Source: Candidatus Competibacteraceae bacterium
GTDB taxonomy: Bacteria; Pseudomonadota; Gammaproteobacteria; Competibacterales; Competibacteraceae
Length of the DNA: 13,845 bases
Assembly: GCA_003527885.1 (NCBI GenBank)
Contig: DPWB01000215.1
Coordinates: 1-13,845, forward strand
Direction of reading: 5' to 3'
The translations under genes were made by a program, and so were the position numbers. This document shows, in pieces, positions 1-8,012 of the stretch (positions are counted from its first letter, which is position 1; every line of letters starts with the position of its first letter). Under the pieces are notes generated by a model. That model was not told where the DNA came from and did no database searches. It saw nothing but the letters and a program-made list of their open reading frames with translations.

Positions 1-82
1 CTTTTTATTGTTTTTTTTTTTTAATGATACGGCGACCACCGAGATCTACACTAGATCGCTCGTCGGCAGCGTTTAAAAAAAA
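1..82. other. Sequencing-adapter artefact (Illumina P5 + i5 index + Nextera tail), not genomic
   Basis: Positions 23-51 read as the complete Illumina P5 oligonucleotide. Positions 52-59 are TAGATCGC, the Nextera 501 i5 index. Positions 60-72 are TCGTCGGCAGCGT, the start of the Nextera read-1 adapter. A T-run precedes the block (11-22) and an A-run follows it (75-83). Read on the minus strand, the block is the reverse complement of adapter read-through followed by poly-A, a common end-of-insert artefact. The 19-base transposon mosaic end that should follow is absent, so the join is itself irregular. The block sits at the end of the sequence, directly against an incomplete gene. This is recognised from the known oligonucleotide sequences and is not biology. 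Confidence 0.97.
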
Positions 83-2296
83 ATGGTAATAGCCGTTATA
101 GGTATACAAACCGGGTATGCCGCCATTCAGCGGCTGGCCGCTCTTGCGGTCGAAGACGCGGGGGGCGTCCGGGCCGGCGGCGGCGGTCAGGCCGAGCTCC
201 GGTGGGTCGCCGGCTTGCCGCTGGTCACGCTTGAGTCGCTCGTAGACCCGTTGGGCCAGGGGGATCTGGTTCAACAGGGTGCGGCTGCTCTGGATCAGGG
301 CGTTGTCCAGGGCGATGGGCGATTTCAGGGGCGCTTGTTCCAGCAGCGCATCGAGATGGGCGATCAGGTGATCGCGCTGTTCCCGGCTGATGTTGCGGGG
401 CAGATGGGTCTGCCATTCCTGTTCCAGCCAGCTTCTGACGGTTTTGGCGTCGAAATGCTCGGTGTCGTCCATCATCAGATAGACCTTGAGCGTGTCGTAC
501 AGCGCGGCGGGGTTGGCGGCGTTCTGGCGTAGCCGTTCTTCCATGCGCAGGATGATACGGGGTAGCAGGGCTTGGCCGAGCAGACGCTGGTAGATCGCCT
601 GCGCCTCGCCGCCGAGCTTGTCGCCCTGATAGAGCCCAAAGCCCATCAGCCAGGGCTTGCTGGCGTCGCGGTCGCTGTAGCCGCCGGGGATGGCGCGGGC
701 GGCGTCCAGCAAGGGTAGGGTGGCGACCGGGTCGGTTTGGTCGGGGGATAAAACCTGGAGCTGCCGGGCGACTTCGAGCCGCTGTTTTTCCACCGCGCGC
801 ACGTACATCTCGTTGCGGGCGTAGCTGGTCAGCCACAGCGCCGCCGCCGCCGCGGTGATCAGCAGGGCGGCGGCATAAGCCCCGCGTTGGATCCAGGCCC
901 GCCAGCGCTCCACCTTCAGGTTGGCGCCGGCGAGCCCGGATTCGGGAAAGATCACCTCGCGCAACAGGCGGGTGATGAAGTAGCTGCGGCCTTTGCCCGA
1001 AAAGGCGCTCGACAGCTGCCGGCGCAAGCCGAAGGTGTTGGCCAGCGCGCTCATCAGCCGGTCGATCGGGGTGCCTTCCTGGGTGCCGCTGGTGAAATAG
1101 ACGCCGCGCAGCAGGACGCGCTCCTCGAAGCGGCTGGGCCGGAACACCTCCTTGAGGAAGCGCTCGGCCATCGGTTTCAGTGAGCCGAACTGCTGGGGGA
1201 AGGTGTAAATCAGGTCGCGCCGCTGCGGGTCGCGCTCGTCCTGCAAGCGCTCCACCAAGCGGTCGTTCAACCGCTGTTCCAGCAGCTCGATTTCGGCGCT
1301 GAACTGTTGGACCACCCCTTCGGGGTCGGTGGGGTCATCCATCGGCAGGGTCAAACCCCAGACCTGATCCCGCTCTTCCTTGCCGAGATCGGCGAAGAAT
1401 TCGACGAAGCCGGCGATCAGGTCGGCCTTGGTGAACAGCACGTAAATCGGGAAGCGGATGCCGAAATGCTCGTGCAGTTCCTGCACCCGCTGCTTGATGG
1501 CCAGCGCCTGCGCCTCGCGTTCCTCTTCGCGCTGCTGCATCAGGTCGGCGAGGCTGATGGCGATGAACGCGCCGTTGATGGGGCGGCGGCGGCGGTGTTT
1601 CTTCAAGAGATCCAAAAAGCCGCGCCAAGCGGCCCGGTCTATATCCTCGTGGCTGTCTTGGGTGGTGTAGCGGCCGGCGGTGTCCAGCAGGACGGCCTCG
1701 TCGGTGAACCACCAGTCGCAGTTGCGGGTGCCGCCCACGCCGCGCACCTTGCCGGCACCGAGCGGAAAGCGCAGGCCGGAATTGATCAGTGCGGTGGTTT
1801 TGCCAGAGCCGGGCGGGCCGATGATGATGTACCACGGTAGCTGGTAAAGATATTGCCCGCGTCCGGTTTTACCGCCCAGCCGGGTCTTTTTCAGCACGCC
1901 CAGGGCTTCATCGAGTCCTTGCTTGAGCGTGGAGATTTCTTCGGCCGAGGCGGCTTCTTGCTCTTTCTTTTTTTGCTGTTGTTCGCGGGCGGCGCTGTCG
2001 TCGGCCGATCCCGCACCGCCGCCACCTGATTGGCCAGCCTGACCGGCCTGACCGGCCAGATCCGCCAGCATGTCGCGGTTGCTGCGTAACGTTTGGACGT
2101 AGTAGACGACCTTGTAGATCGCCATCGAGCCGCCAAAGGCCAGGATGGTGGCGACACGGCCCAGATCGGTAGCCAGCGGCGAGCTGCCGGCTACTGAGAT
2201 CAGCGGGCCTAGATACCAGATCAGCGCGCCGACGGCGAGAAAGCCGGTGATGCCGATCAGCCAAGGATTTTTGAGAAAATTCAGGATCTTCTTCAT
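83..2296 (-). CDS. tssM: T6SS membrane-complex protein TssM (IcmF family), 3' end missing
   Basis: TssM is the large inner-membrane protein that spans the periplasm and, with TssL, anchors the secretion apparatus. The start at 2296 (MKKILNFLKN) has an AAGGG ribosome site at 2299-2303 and lies 10 bases after the tssL stop. The frame stays open upstream to 2524, but that stretch overlaps tssL and is not IcmF-like. Two hydrophobic segments (about residues 12-30 and 44-66) precede a charged linker, then a cytoplasmic NTPase-like domain: Walker A GPPGSGKTT at 160-168, DTAGR at 205-209 and TKAD at 289-292. A third membrane segment lies near 473-491. About 738 genuine residues are present, ending in the IcmF motif GIPGLYTY; the family usually exceeds 1100. 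In frame, 25 further residues encoded by adapter and homopolymer reach a stop at 5-7 and must not be counted. Confidence 0.96.
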
Positions 2297-2306
2297 GGCC
2301 CTTGAC

Positions 2307-3650
2307 CTAATTGACGCGCGCGAGCAGGACGATATCAACCCGCCGGTTGAGCGCTCGATTCTGCGGATTATCGTTGGCAACCACGGGTTGCGTGTCGGCA
2401 CGACCTTCGCTGATGAAGCGGTTGGGGTTATTGCCGGCAGACGCCAGGATTTGCACCACGCTGTCGGCGCGGGCTTTTGATAGATGCCAGTTGGAGGGGA
2501 ATTGCAGGGTGCGGATCGGCACATTATCGCTGTGACCCGTCACCAGAACCCGGCCTTGCACCTTGGCGAACTCAGCACCGATTTGTTGTAGCAACCCTTG
2601 TAAGGTGGCCTTGACCTCGGCTTTGCCGGATTCGAACAGCCCATCGCCACGGATGCGGATGGTGGTTTGCTGGGGTTCTTCGATCACTTTCACCAGCCCT
2701 TGCTGCACTTGAGGCTCTAGAAAAGCGCGTATTCGTTGGCTGGCCGCTGCAAAACCTGGATCGATTTTGACAGCAGCGGCGGTGGCAGTAACCCCGCCGC
2801 GCCGCACAGTGGCCATGGTTTGGCCACGGATGTCAGCGAGCGCGGCAAGCACCGGATCGGAGGCTTTGTTGAGCGACCAGTTAAACAGCGCGTAAGCCAA
2901 CAGCAGCAAAGCGGCGGCGACGCCCGCCACCACCCAGAGTGGGACGTAGCGGATCAGCGGATTGCGTTGGTCGAGCACCCCGCGCCAGTGTGGCGATAAG
3001 TCGCGCTCGAACTCGCCGCGCGCGCTGCGGATGGCGTTATACGTGCGCTCCCGCTGCTCTTCCAGCCGGCCGCGACCGTTTTCTAGCAGCTTGTAGCGCC
3101 CCTGGATGCCGAAGGCTAGGCACAAATACATCAATTCCAGCAGATAGAGATTCTTGCGCGGGTCCTGGACGACGGAATCCAGCAACTCGAAAAACTTTTC
3201 ACCGCCCCAGGCTTCATTATGGAAGGTGATCAGCAGGCTGTTTTCGCTCCACTGGCTGGCTCGGCCCCAGGGCGTGTTCAGAACCACTTCATCGAGCGTG
3301 GTGCAGAGCACATAGCGGGCGCGAAAGGTGGTTTTTTCATCAATACCCGCATTGCGGGCCTGGGCGGTAAAGGTTTTCAGTTCCTCAATCATCCGCTGGC
3401 GCAACTGCTCAGGATCGGGATGTGTGGAAGTGTTTTTCAGGCGTGTGATCAAGCTCAGGAGCGGCGCGGCGGCGGCTTCCAGTGGGTTCAAGCCAACGCC
3501 ACCGGCGACGGTCACGTCTTCTGGCGCACTGACCGACGGTGGGCGCGGTGGCGGTGTACTGCGGCCAGGTCGGCGGCCACCCGGTGCTGGCCGGATGATC
3601 GTGCGGCTGGTATCTTCGTCAGACGTCGCAAACGGATCGTCGATGGTCAC
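2307..3650 (-). CDS. tssL: T6SS membrane protein TssL (DotU family) with C-terminal OmpA-like peptidoglycan-binding domain
   Basis: TssL is the inner-membrane partner of TssM. The 447-residue protein has three parts. First comes a proline-rich N-terminal tail (1-50). Next is the cytoplasmic DotU domain (about 55-225, with LCTTLDEVVLNTPWG at 115-129) and one membrane helix (about 236-258). Last is a periplasmic OmpA/MotB-type domain (about 325-445, with TGHSDNVPI at 371-379, LSKARADSV at 390-398 and NRRVDI at 435-440). Such extended TssL proteins grip peptidoglycan directly instead of relying on a separate TagL. The start is GTG at 3650, six bases after the tssK stop, which implies close translational coupling. 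The tail carries a DTSRTIIRP motif at 13-20 that could be a phosphothreonine site for the neighbouring FHA protein; that role is inferred. Confidence 0.96.
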   Translation of the reverse strand: MTIDDPFATSDEDTSRTIIRPAPGGRRPGRSTPPPRPPSVSAPEDVTVAGGVGLNPLEAAAAPLLSLITRLKNTSTHPDPEQLRQRMIEELKTFTAQARNAGIDEKTTFRARYVLCTTLDEVVLNTPWGRASQWSENSLLITFHNEAWGGEKFFELLDSVVQDPRKNLYLLELMYLCLAFGIQGRYKLLENGRGRLEEQRERTYNAIRSARGEFERDLSPHWRGVLDQRNPLIRYVPLWVVAGVAAALLLLAYALFNWSLNKASDPVLAALADIRGQTMATVRRGGVTATAAAVKIDPGFAAASQRIRAFLEPQVQQGLVKVIEEPQQTTIRIRGDGLFESGKAEVKATLQGLLQQIGAEFAKVQGRVLVTGHSDNVPIRTLQFPSNWHLSKARADSVVQILASAGNNPNRFISEGRADTQPVVANDNPQNRALNRRVDIVLLARVN

Positions 3651-3656
3651 AGTCGG

Positions 3657-5009
3657 CTACTCTTTGATGGCCCAGAAAACCATTTCCAACCCAGGGAATT
3701 CACCGCCGACGAAAAAGGCGAAACCGCCCGAATTGAGCAGTTGTTTCCAAAATTCACTGTTGCGATCAAGCCGGAAATAGATGAAGTCCGCTCGATAAGG
3801 GATCTCGCGCGGCGCCACCGGCAGCGCGCTGACGCCGATACCGGGTAAATGATGGTTGATGAGTTTGGCAATCAGTTCGACCGGGCCAATCTTGAGTTGA
3901 GGGGGGAAACGAGAGCGCACCACCTCGGCGGCTAGGTCGGCCCGAACCGCCAGAATAAAGTTGGCCTTGGTGAGCAACGGTTTTTCCCGGTCGGTAATGA
4001 TGCCGACACGGATACCAAACTGGCGTTCTTCCAGAGGGATCTGGATGGCGGCATCCACTTCCTCCAGGCTCAGTGAGCGTCGTAGCTCCTGCATGATCGG
4101 CGCAAAGGTTTTCTGCAAATCATCATGATCATAAGCCGGAAAGGGCGGCGGCCGACGTTTCACTTTATCTGTGAAAGTGGCCATCTCCCCAGCCATTTGC
4201 AGGGCGATTTGGTAAAACATTTCGGGGTGTAAACCCTGCATGATGGTTAGATGGGCGAAGAGCGGTTCGAAACGGTTAACGGCTTGCAGACGCATAAACT
4301 GGGCCAAGTCCAATGCCGCTGCGCGGGCGGTGCCGCCGCCGACCACTCGGTCAGCCAATGCGTCACCGCGTTGGTGCAGCAGGCCGAGCAACTCGGCGAC
4401 GAAACCTTGCAAAACCGGCACGCCACGGCAGTCCAGGCAGGGCGGCAGGTAGTGCTCGTCAAGGACGATCTTCTGATCAGGCCGCTTTTCGACCACACGC
4501 GCGATACCGATACCGGTATATTCGCTCAAGTCCTTGCTATCGGGAAATAACCGCAAGCGGGGGTCGCCGGTTTCGACAAAGGCGCTGTTGTTGGCCGTGT
4601 CGATGTTGTTATCGCGCACTTCATGGGCGGTGGCGCGATAACGGGCCGCCGTATCGGCCTGCTCGCCACGCTCCACATCGGCCATGCCGGTGCGGCGCAA
4701 GGGTAGAGCCAATATGACCCGGACATCGCGGGCGGTCGCGTCGATGTCAAGCGGTACGGGTGGCGGGTCGTGGTCGGGAATGCTGAATGGGGTACCGTCC
4801 GGTAACAGGCCCTTGGCTGAGGTGATGGCGACTTTACCGAGGGCCAGCGTTTCCCGATCCAGCGCCAACTCAGTCACACCCCAACCGTAAGGGCGCAACG
4901 GGCTACAGGATTGCCGGACGAAGGCTTCCAGATAACGGTCCTGCTGCTGGAAATGCTGAGGTCGCAGGAACATGCCTTCCGACCATACCACTTTGCTGTA
5001 CCAACTCAT
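3657..5009 (-). CDS. tssK: T6SS baseplate adaptor TssK
   Basis: TssK is the cytoplasmic trimeric adaptor that links the baseplate wedges to the TssL/TssM membrane complex. The chosen start gives MSWYSKVVWSEGMFLRPQHF, the N-terminal signature of the family, and a 450-residue protein of normal length. An in-frame ATG two codons upstream (5015) is a real alternative, with a GAG about six bases before it. The frame stays open to a GTG at 5105, but the extra 30 residues look like read-through of the intergenic gap. The C-terminus (FVGGEFPGLEMVFWAIKE) is typical of the receptor-binding end. It is the second gene of the minus-strand block, about 108 bases after the tagH stop. In comparable clusters tssJ lies immediately upstream of tssK; here there is none. 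Confidence 0.96.
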   Translation of the reverse strand: MSWYSKVVWSEGMFLRPQHFQQQDRYLEAFVRQSCSPLRPYGWGVTELALDRETLALGKVAITSAKGLLPDGTPFSIPDHDPPPVPLDIDATARDVRVILALPLRRTGMADVERGEQADTAARYRATAHEVRDNNIDTANNSAFVETGDPRLRLFPDSKDLSEYTGIGIARVVEKRPDQKIVLDEHYLPPCLDCRGVPVLQGFVAELLGLLHQRGDALADRVVGGGTARAAALDLAQFMRLQAVNRFEPLFAHLTIMQGLHPEMFYQIALQMAGEMATFTDKVKRRPPPFPAYDHDDLQKTFAPIMQELRRSLSLEEVDAAIQIPLEERQFGIRVGIITDREKPLLTKANFILAVRADLAAEVVRSRFPPQLKIGPVELIAKLINHHLPGIGVSALPVAPREIPYRADFIYFRLDRNSEFWKQLLNSGGFAFFVGGEFPGLEMVFWAIKE

Positions 5010-5117
5010 GGGCATCTTGCTCGTTTCAGCGCTGGGTTGACTGGGGAGTGACGGACATCGTTTAAGCCTAGCATTGAAATCGCCGGCCAAAAGCCGATGC
5101 CACACCCGGAGCGGCCA

Positions 5118-6782
5118 CTAAAGGCGCAACTGGTTTTCGTAGGCACGAGCGAATTCATCGCCAAACAGCTTCTTGAAATCATCCTCGGCTTCGTGAGCGA
5201 TGGCCTCATATTCGGTAGTGAATAAATCCCAATATTTCGCTTTCCGATTAGCGGGCCAGAGATTGTCGAGTACGCTTTGTTCAAGACGGGTTTCCAGGTT
5301 GTCCGGGTCAAAGCGTTGCAATAAACGGGTCAAAGCGGCCTGGATGCCGGCCACGACCGCCAGTTGGTGGGCTTTGATATCGTCGAAGCCTTCACGAACC
5401 GCTTGCACCGGTAACATGTAAGCATCTTTTTGGCCAACCAGCAGCAGCACCATCACTTCTTCCGGGCTTAATGGGGGGCGACCGGGCGGAGTTTTTAACG
5501 GGTTGTTATCGATAGGCCCCATGCTGGTGCGGTCCAACTGGAATTCACCCTTGATGTCGCTGCGGGCAAGCAGGATTTCCATCAAGCCTCGCACGGTTTC
5601 CCGCAGCATCCCGCCCAGGTTGACCATTATGCGGTGCATCTGCTCTTCGGTCAGCTTCAAGTGTGGCAAACCCGCTCCTTCGCAAAAGGCGCGCAACAAA
5701 ATGTCCGCACGGGGTGTACTGGGTGCGACGGCAGCGGCCGAAGCCGGCAGGCTGGGCGGGGCTTGCTGCGGGGCTGCAACGGGAAGGGCCGGCGAGGGCT
5801 GGCTGGCTGGAGCGATCCTCGGTGGCGGTGATTGCGCTGGAATCGCGGACGGGGCGAGGGGCGGAATCGGTGTCGGGCTGAGCGGCGCAGCGGGCGGCTG
5901 ACTCCACCAATCTTCGGGAATAAGGGGTTCGGATGTCGGTCTGGCCAGATCGGCCGGCGATTCGTGCGCTATGCCTTGCGCTATGTCTTGCACGCTTTCC
6001 GGTGGTATTAAGGGGGAAATGGCCGGTGGCTGGGCGCTGTTTGCGGCAGGCTCAGGCAGACTCAGGCTATCCGATGGCTTTTCAAACACCGAGGCGGGCA
6101 CCGGGTCTGTCGGTGCGGCTTCGGGCAGCAAAGGGGGTCTGGGATGCTCTTTGCCGAGCTGCGGGCGAGAAATCAGCGAGGGCAGCTCGAAATTGACCCG
6201 CTCCGGCGCTGATAAATCCGGTGGCCGTGCAGTCGCGGCAGTACCGGGAACGGCTCTGGCCGAGTACTGAAATCCGCCGCCAACATGTTCTCCAGACAGA
6301 AGATCATTAAAAGGCACCGGATCGATAGGCGACGCACGCTCAACCCGGACCGGGGTTGGTTCATCGACTGGCGGAGTCGGCAGGCCGAACAAGTCAGAAC
6401 CGGGTGGCAGGAGATCGGTGGACGGCCCTTCGGAACCGGTTTCTGAAAAACTGTCAGCCTCGTTTTGGAACGTAGCCGCGATTTCGTACTCGCCCAAGGT
6501 GAAACGGTCGCCATCGTTGATGCGGATGGCCTGATTCTTCGGCATCCGCTCGGCGTCGTCGTTGTGAAAAATACCGTTCTGGCTCCGGTCGGTGAGGAAA
6601 TAGGCTCCCTCTTTATATTCCACGATGCCGTGCAGTTTGGACAGAATGCGTTCCGGGTCTTGCAGCACCCAATCGCTTTGAGCCGCGCGGCCGATGGTAA
6701 GCGACCCGCAATCCAGGGTTTTGCTGGCTTCCTGGTCGGGAGAGAGCCGCTGATAGCTAGTGATGGTTAATTTCAGAGGCAT
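5118..6782 (-). CDS. tagH: T6SS-associated FHA-domain protein TagH (Fha/ImpI)
   Basis: This is the forkhead-associated scaffold of the T6SS threonine-phosphorylation pathway, in which the kinase PpkA and phosphatase PppA set its state and so promote assembly. The 554-residue protein has an FHA domain at about 5-105. The phosphothreonine-pocket residues are visible: GR at 31-32, S48 and H51 in SKLHG, and D65, S67, N69 and G70 in DRSQNG. The usual SRxH is SKLH here, a mild deviation. Residues about 110-355 are a long proline/alanine-rich linker of low complexity. The C-terminal 200 residues (from about 358, with LLRAFCEGAGL at 362-372) match the conserved TagH C-terminal domain. The ATG at 6782 has a weak GGAA at 6791-6794. 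It is the first gene of the minus-strand operon and divergent from tssA, as fha1 is in P. aeruginosa. No kinase or phosphatase gene is in view. Confidence 0.93.
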   Translation of the reverse strand: MPLKLTITSYQRLSPDQEASKTLDCGSLTIGRAAQSDWVLQDPERILSKLHGIVEYKEGAYFLTDRSQNGIFHNDDAERMPKNQAIRINDGDRFTLGEYEIAATFQNEADSFSETGSEGPSTDLLPPGSDLFGLPTPPVDEPTPVRVERASPIDPVPFNDLLSGEHVGGGFQYSARAVPGTAATARPPDLSAPERVNFELPSLISRPQLGKEHPRPPLLPEAAPTDPVPASVFEKPSDSLSLPEPAANSAQPPAISPLIPPESVQDIAQGIAHESPADLARPTSEPLIPEDWWSQPPAAPLSPTPIPPLAPSAIPAQSPPPRIAPASQPSPALPVAAPQQAPPSLPASAAAVAPSTPRADILLRAFCEGAGLPHLKLTEEQMHRIMVNLGGMLRETVRGLMEILLARSDIKGEFQLDRTSMGPIDNNPLKTPPGRPPLSPEEVMVLLLVGQKDAYMLPVQAVREGFDDIKAHQLAVVAGIQAALTRLLQRFDPDNLETRLEQSVLDNLWPANRKAKYWDLFTTEYEAIAHEAEDDFKKLFGDEFARAYENQLRL

Positions 6783-6796
6783 GGCCCACGTTCCGT

Positions 6797-6812
6797 TGGC
6801 AGATGAATTGCA
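6797..6812 (+). promoter_or_regulatory. Sigma-54 (-24/-12) promoter for tssABC
   Basis: TGGCAGATGAATTGCA matches the RpoN consensus TGGCAC-N5-TTGCA at all positions but one. The GG (6798-6799) and GC (6810-6811) are separated by exactly ten bases, the invariant spacing. It faces tssA and predicts a transcript start near 6823, which leaves a leader of about 119 bases. Sigma-54 promoters need an AAA+ activator bound upstream, but the DNA upstream of this site is the tagH coding region. I saw no obvious activator palindrome there. Confidence 0.75.
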
Positions 6813-6824
6813 ACAACTATACCG
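6809..6824 (-). promoter_or_regulatory. Possible overlapping sigma-54 promoter for tagH
   Basis: Read on the minus strand, CGGTATAGTTGTTGCA has a perfect TTGCA -12 element. Its GG lies ten bases upstream of the GC, but the -24 part is weak (CGGTAT against TGGCAC). It shares the palindrome TTGCAA (6808-6813) with the tssA promoter, so both -12 elements use the same GC pair. The start would fall near 6798, only about 16 bases before the tagH ATG. This is a tentative call. Confidence 0.3.
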
Positions 6825-6883
6825 GGCGGAGTCCGTCGGATTGGTTGCGACCGATTGTAACCGAGTCTGTGGCCAGCCGGGTA

Positions 6884-6903
6884 ATAGCGCTCAGCGCCGC
6901 TAT
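6884..6903. repeat. Inverted repeat in the tssA leader
   Basis: ATAGCG (6884-6889) and CGCTAT (6898-6903) are perfect complementary arms around an eight-base GC-rich spacer. It lies about 40 bases upstream of the tssA ATG and downstream of the predicted sigma-54 start. It could form an mRNA hairpin or be an operator. No function can be assigned from sequence alone. Confidence 0.4.
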
Positions 6904-6930
6904 ACTTGAAATCTTCAGGGTTTGCGAGGA

Positions 6931-6936
6931 AGGAGG
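6931..6936 (+). promoter_or_regulatory. Strong ribosome binding site that fixes the tssA start
   Basis: AGGAGG lies five bases before the ATG at 6942 and decides against the in-frame ATG at 6906. It is part of GAGGAAGGAGG, which has two GGA triplets in tandem. In RsmA/CsrA-controlled leaders such motifs overlapping the ribosome site are typical repressor targets; that role is inferred. Confidence 0.8.
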
Positions 6937-6941
6937 CGACG

Positions 6942-8012
6942 ATGAGTGTGCTGGATGTCGAGGCGCTGTTGAGCGAGATCGCGCCCGATGCGCTATGTGG
7001 TGATGATCTTGAATACGATCCTGAGTTCGTGGCGATGGAAAAGCTGGCGCAGGAGACCCCGGAGCGCCAATACGGCGATACCGTCATTCCCGCTGAGCCA
7101 CCGGACTGGCGGAGTGTTCGGAAAAGTGCCTTGAGTCTACTGGAGCGCACCCGAGATTTGCGGGTGGCGGTCTATTTGGCTAGGGCATCCCTCCACACGG
7201 ACGGTTTGCCGGGTTTCGCCGACGGCCTCAGCCTGGTACAGGGGTTACTGGAACGCTTTTGGGAGGGCGTTCACCCACGGCTTGATCCCGATGACGGCAA
7301 CGATCCCATGCTGCGGGTCAATACCATTGTGGCGCTCTGCGATCCGGAAACCACCTTGCGCGGTTTGCGGGAGACGCCGCTGGTCAGCACCCGTGCCTTC
7401 GGACGGCTCAATCTGCGGGATATCCAGGTGGCCAGCGGCGCGCTGATCCCCGTGGGGTCTAACGATCAGGAAGGTGAACCGACCCGAGCTGCGGTCGATG
7501 GGGCGTTTCAGGAGGCCGATCTTGAAGCGCTGCAAGCCACCGCTGGCACTGTGACAGCGGCCATCGAGCGGACTCAGCGGATCGAAGTCGTTTTAACTGA
7601 GCAAGTCGGTGTCAGCCAGGCGCCCGATATGAGCGCTTTGACCGATGTCCTAAAGGAGATGCGGCAGGTATTGGCCGAACATTTGCAACGGCGGGGAGCT
7701 GGCCTGGTCAGTGACACTTCTGCCGCTGATGCGACTGAGGAAGGATCGCTGCTGTCCGGTTCAGCAACGTCTGGCGCCCAGCGTTTGGTCGTCGGCGAAA
7801 TCGGCAGTCGAGAAGATGCAGTACGCATGCTGGATCGAATCGCCGATTATTTTGAGCGGCACGAACCGTCCAGTCCGGTACCGTTTTTGTTGAAACGGGC
7901 GAAGAGGTTAGTGGCCAAAGACTTTATGTCGATTCTAAACGACCTTGCGCCTGGCGGCGCCGAGCAGGCCATCCTGATTTTGGGTCTTCAGGATCAGGAC
8001 AGTAGTAATTAA
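6942..8012 (+). CDS. tssA: T6SS assembly protein TssA (ImpA N-terminal domain; TssA1-like short form)
   Basis: TssA caps the growing tube and sheath or sits at the baseplate to prime their polymerisation. The 356-residue product has an ImpA N-terminal domain at about 8-130, with ERQYGDTVIPAEPPDWRSVR at 41-60 and GLLERFWEGVHPRLDPDDGN at 101-120. A variable middle follows. The C-terminal block (GSREDAVRMLDRIADYFERH at 288-307, then EPSSPVPFLLKRAKRL) resembles the short TssA1 of the P. aeruginosa H1 system rather than the long forms with a VasJ or membrane-associated C-terminus. The start is set by the AGGAGG site. It is the first gene of the plus-strand operon and directly downstream of the sigma-54 site. 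Confidence 0.94.
   Translation: MSVLDVEALLSEIAPDALCGDDLEYDPEFVAMEKLAQETPERQYGDTVIPAEPPDWRSVRKSALSLLERTRDLRVAVYLARASLHTDGLPGFADGLSLVQGLLERFWEGVHPRLDPDDGNDPMLRVNTIVALCDPETTLRGLRETPLVSTRAFGRLNLRDIQVASGALIPVGSNDQEGEPTRAAVDGAFQEADLEALQATAGTVTAAIERTQRIEVVLTEQVGVSQAPDMSALTDVLKEMRQVLAEHLQRRGAGLVSDTSAADATEEGSLLSGSATSGAQRLVVGEIGSREDAVRMLDRIADYFERHEPSSPVPFLLKRAKRLVAKDFMSILNDLAPGGAEQAILILGLQDQDSSN

Noticed and set aside
1307..1840. 177-codon plus-strand open frame opposite the tssM NTPase domain
   Set aside because: The minus-strand frame carries the conserved Walker A motif and flanking residues. The plus-strand translation resembles no family.
2297..2524. N-terminal extension of TssM by 76 codons
   Set aside because: It lies antiphase over the conserved end of the tssL OmpA domain, has no IcmF-like sequence, and the ATG at 2296 has its own ribosome site and a normal TssM N-terminus.
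3219..3848. 209-codon plus-strand open frame opposite tssL and tssK
   Set aside because: It spans the junction of two well-supported minus-strand genes. Long opposite-strand frames are expected in GC-rich coding DNA.
6901..6906. TATACT as a sigma-70 -10 box for tssA
   Set aside because: No -35-like sequence lies 16-18 bases upstream; that position is GC-rich and unlike TTGACA.
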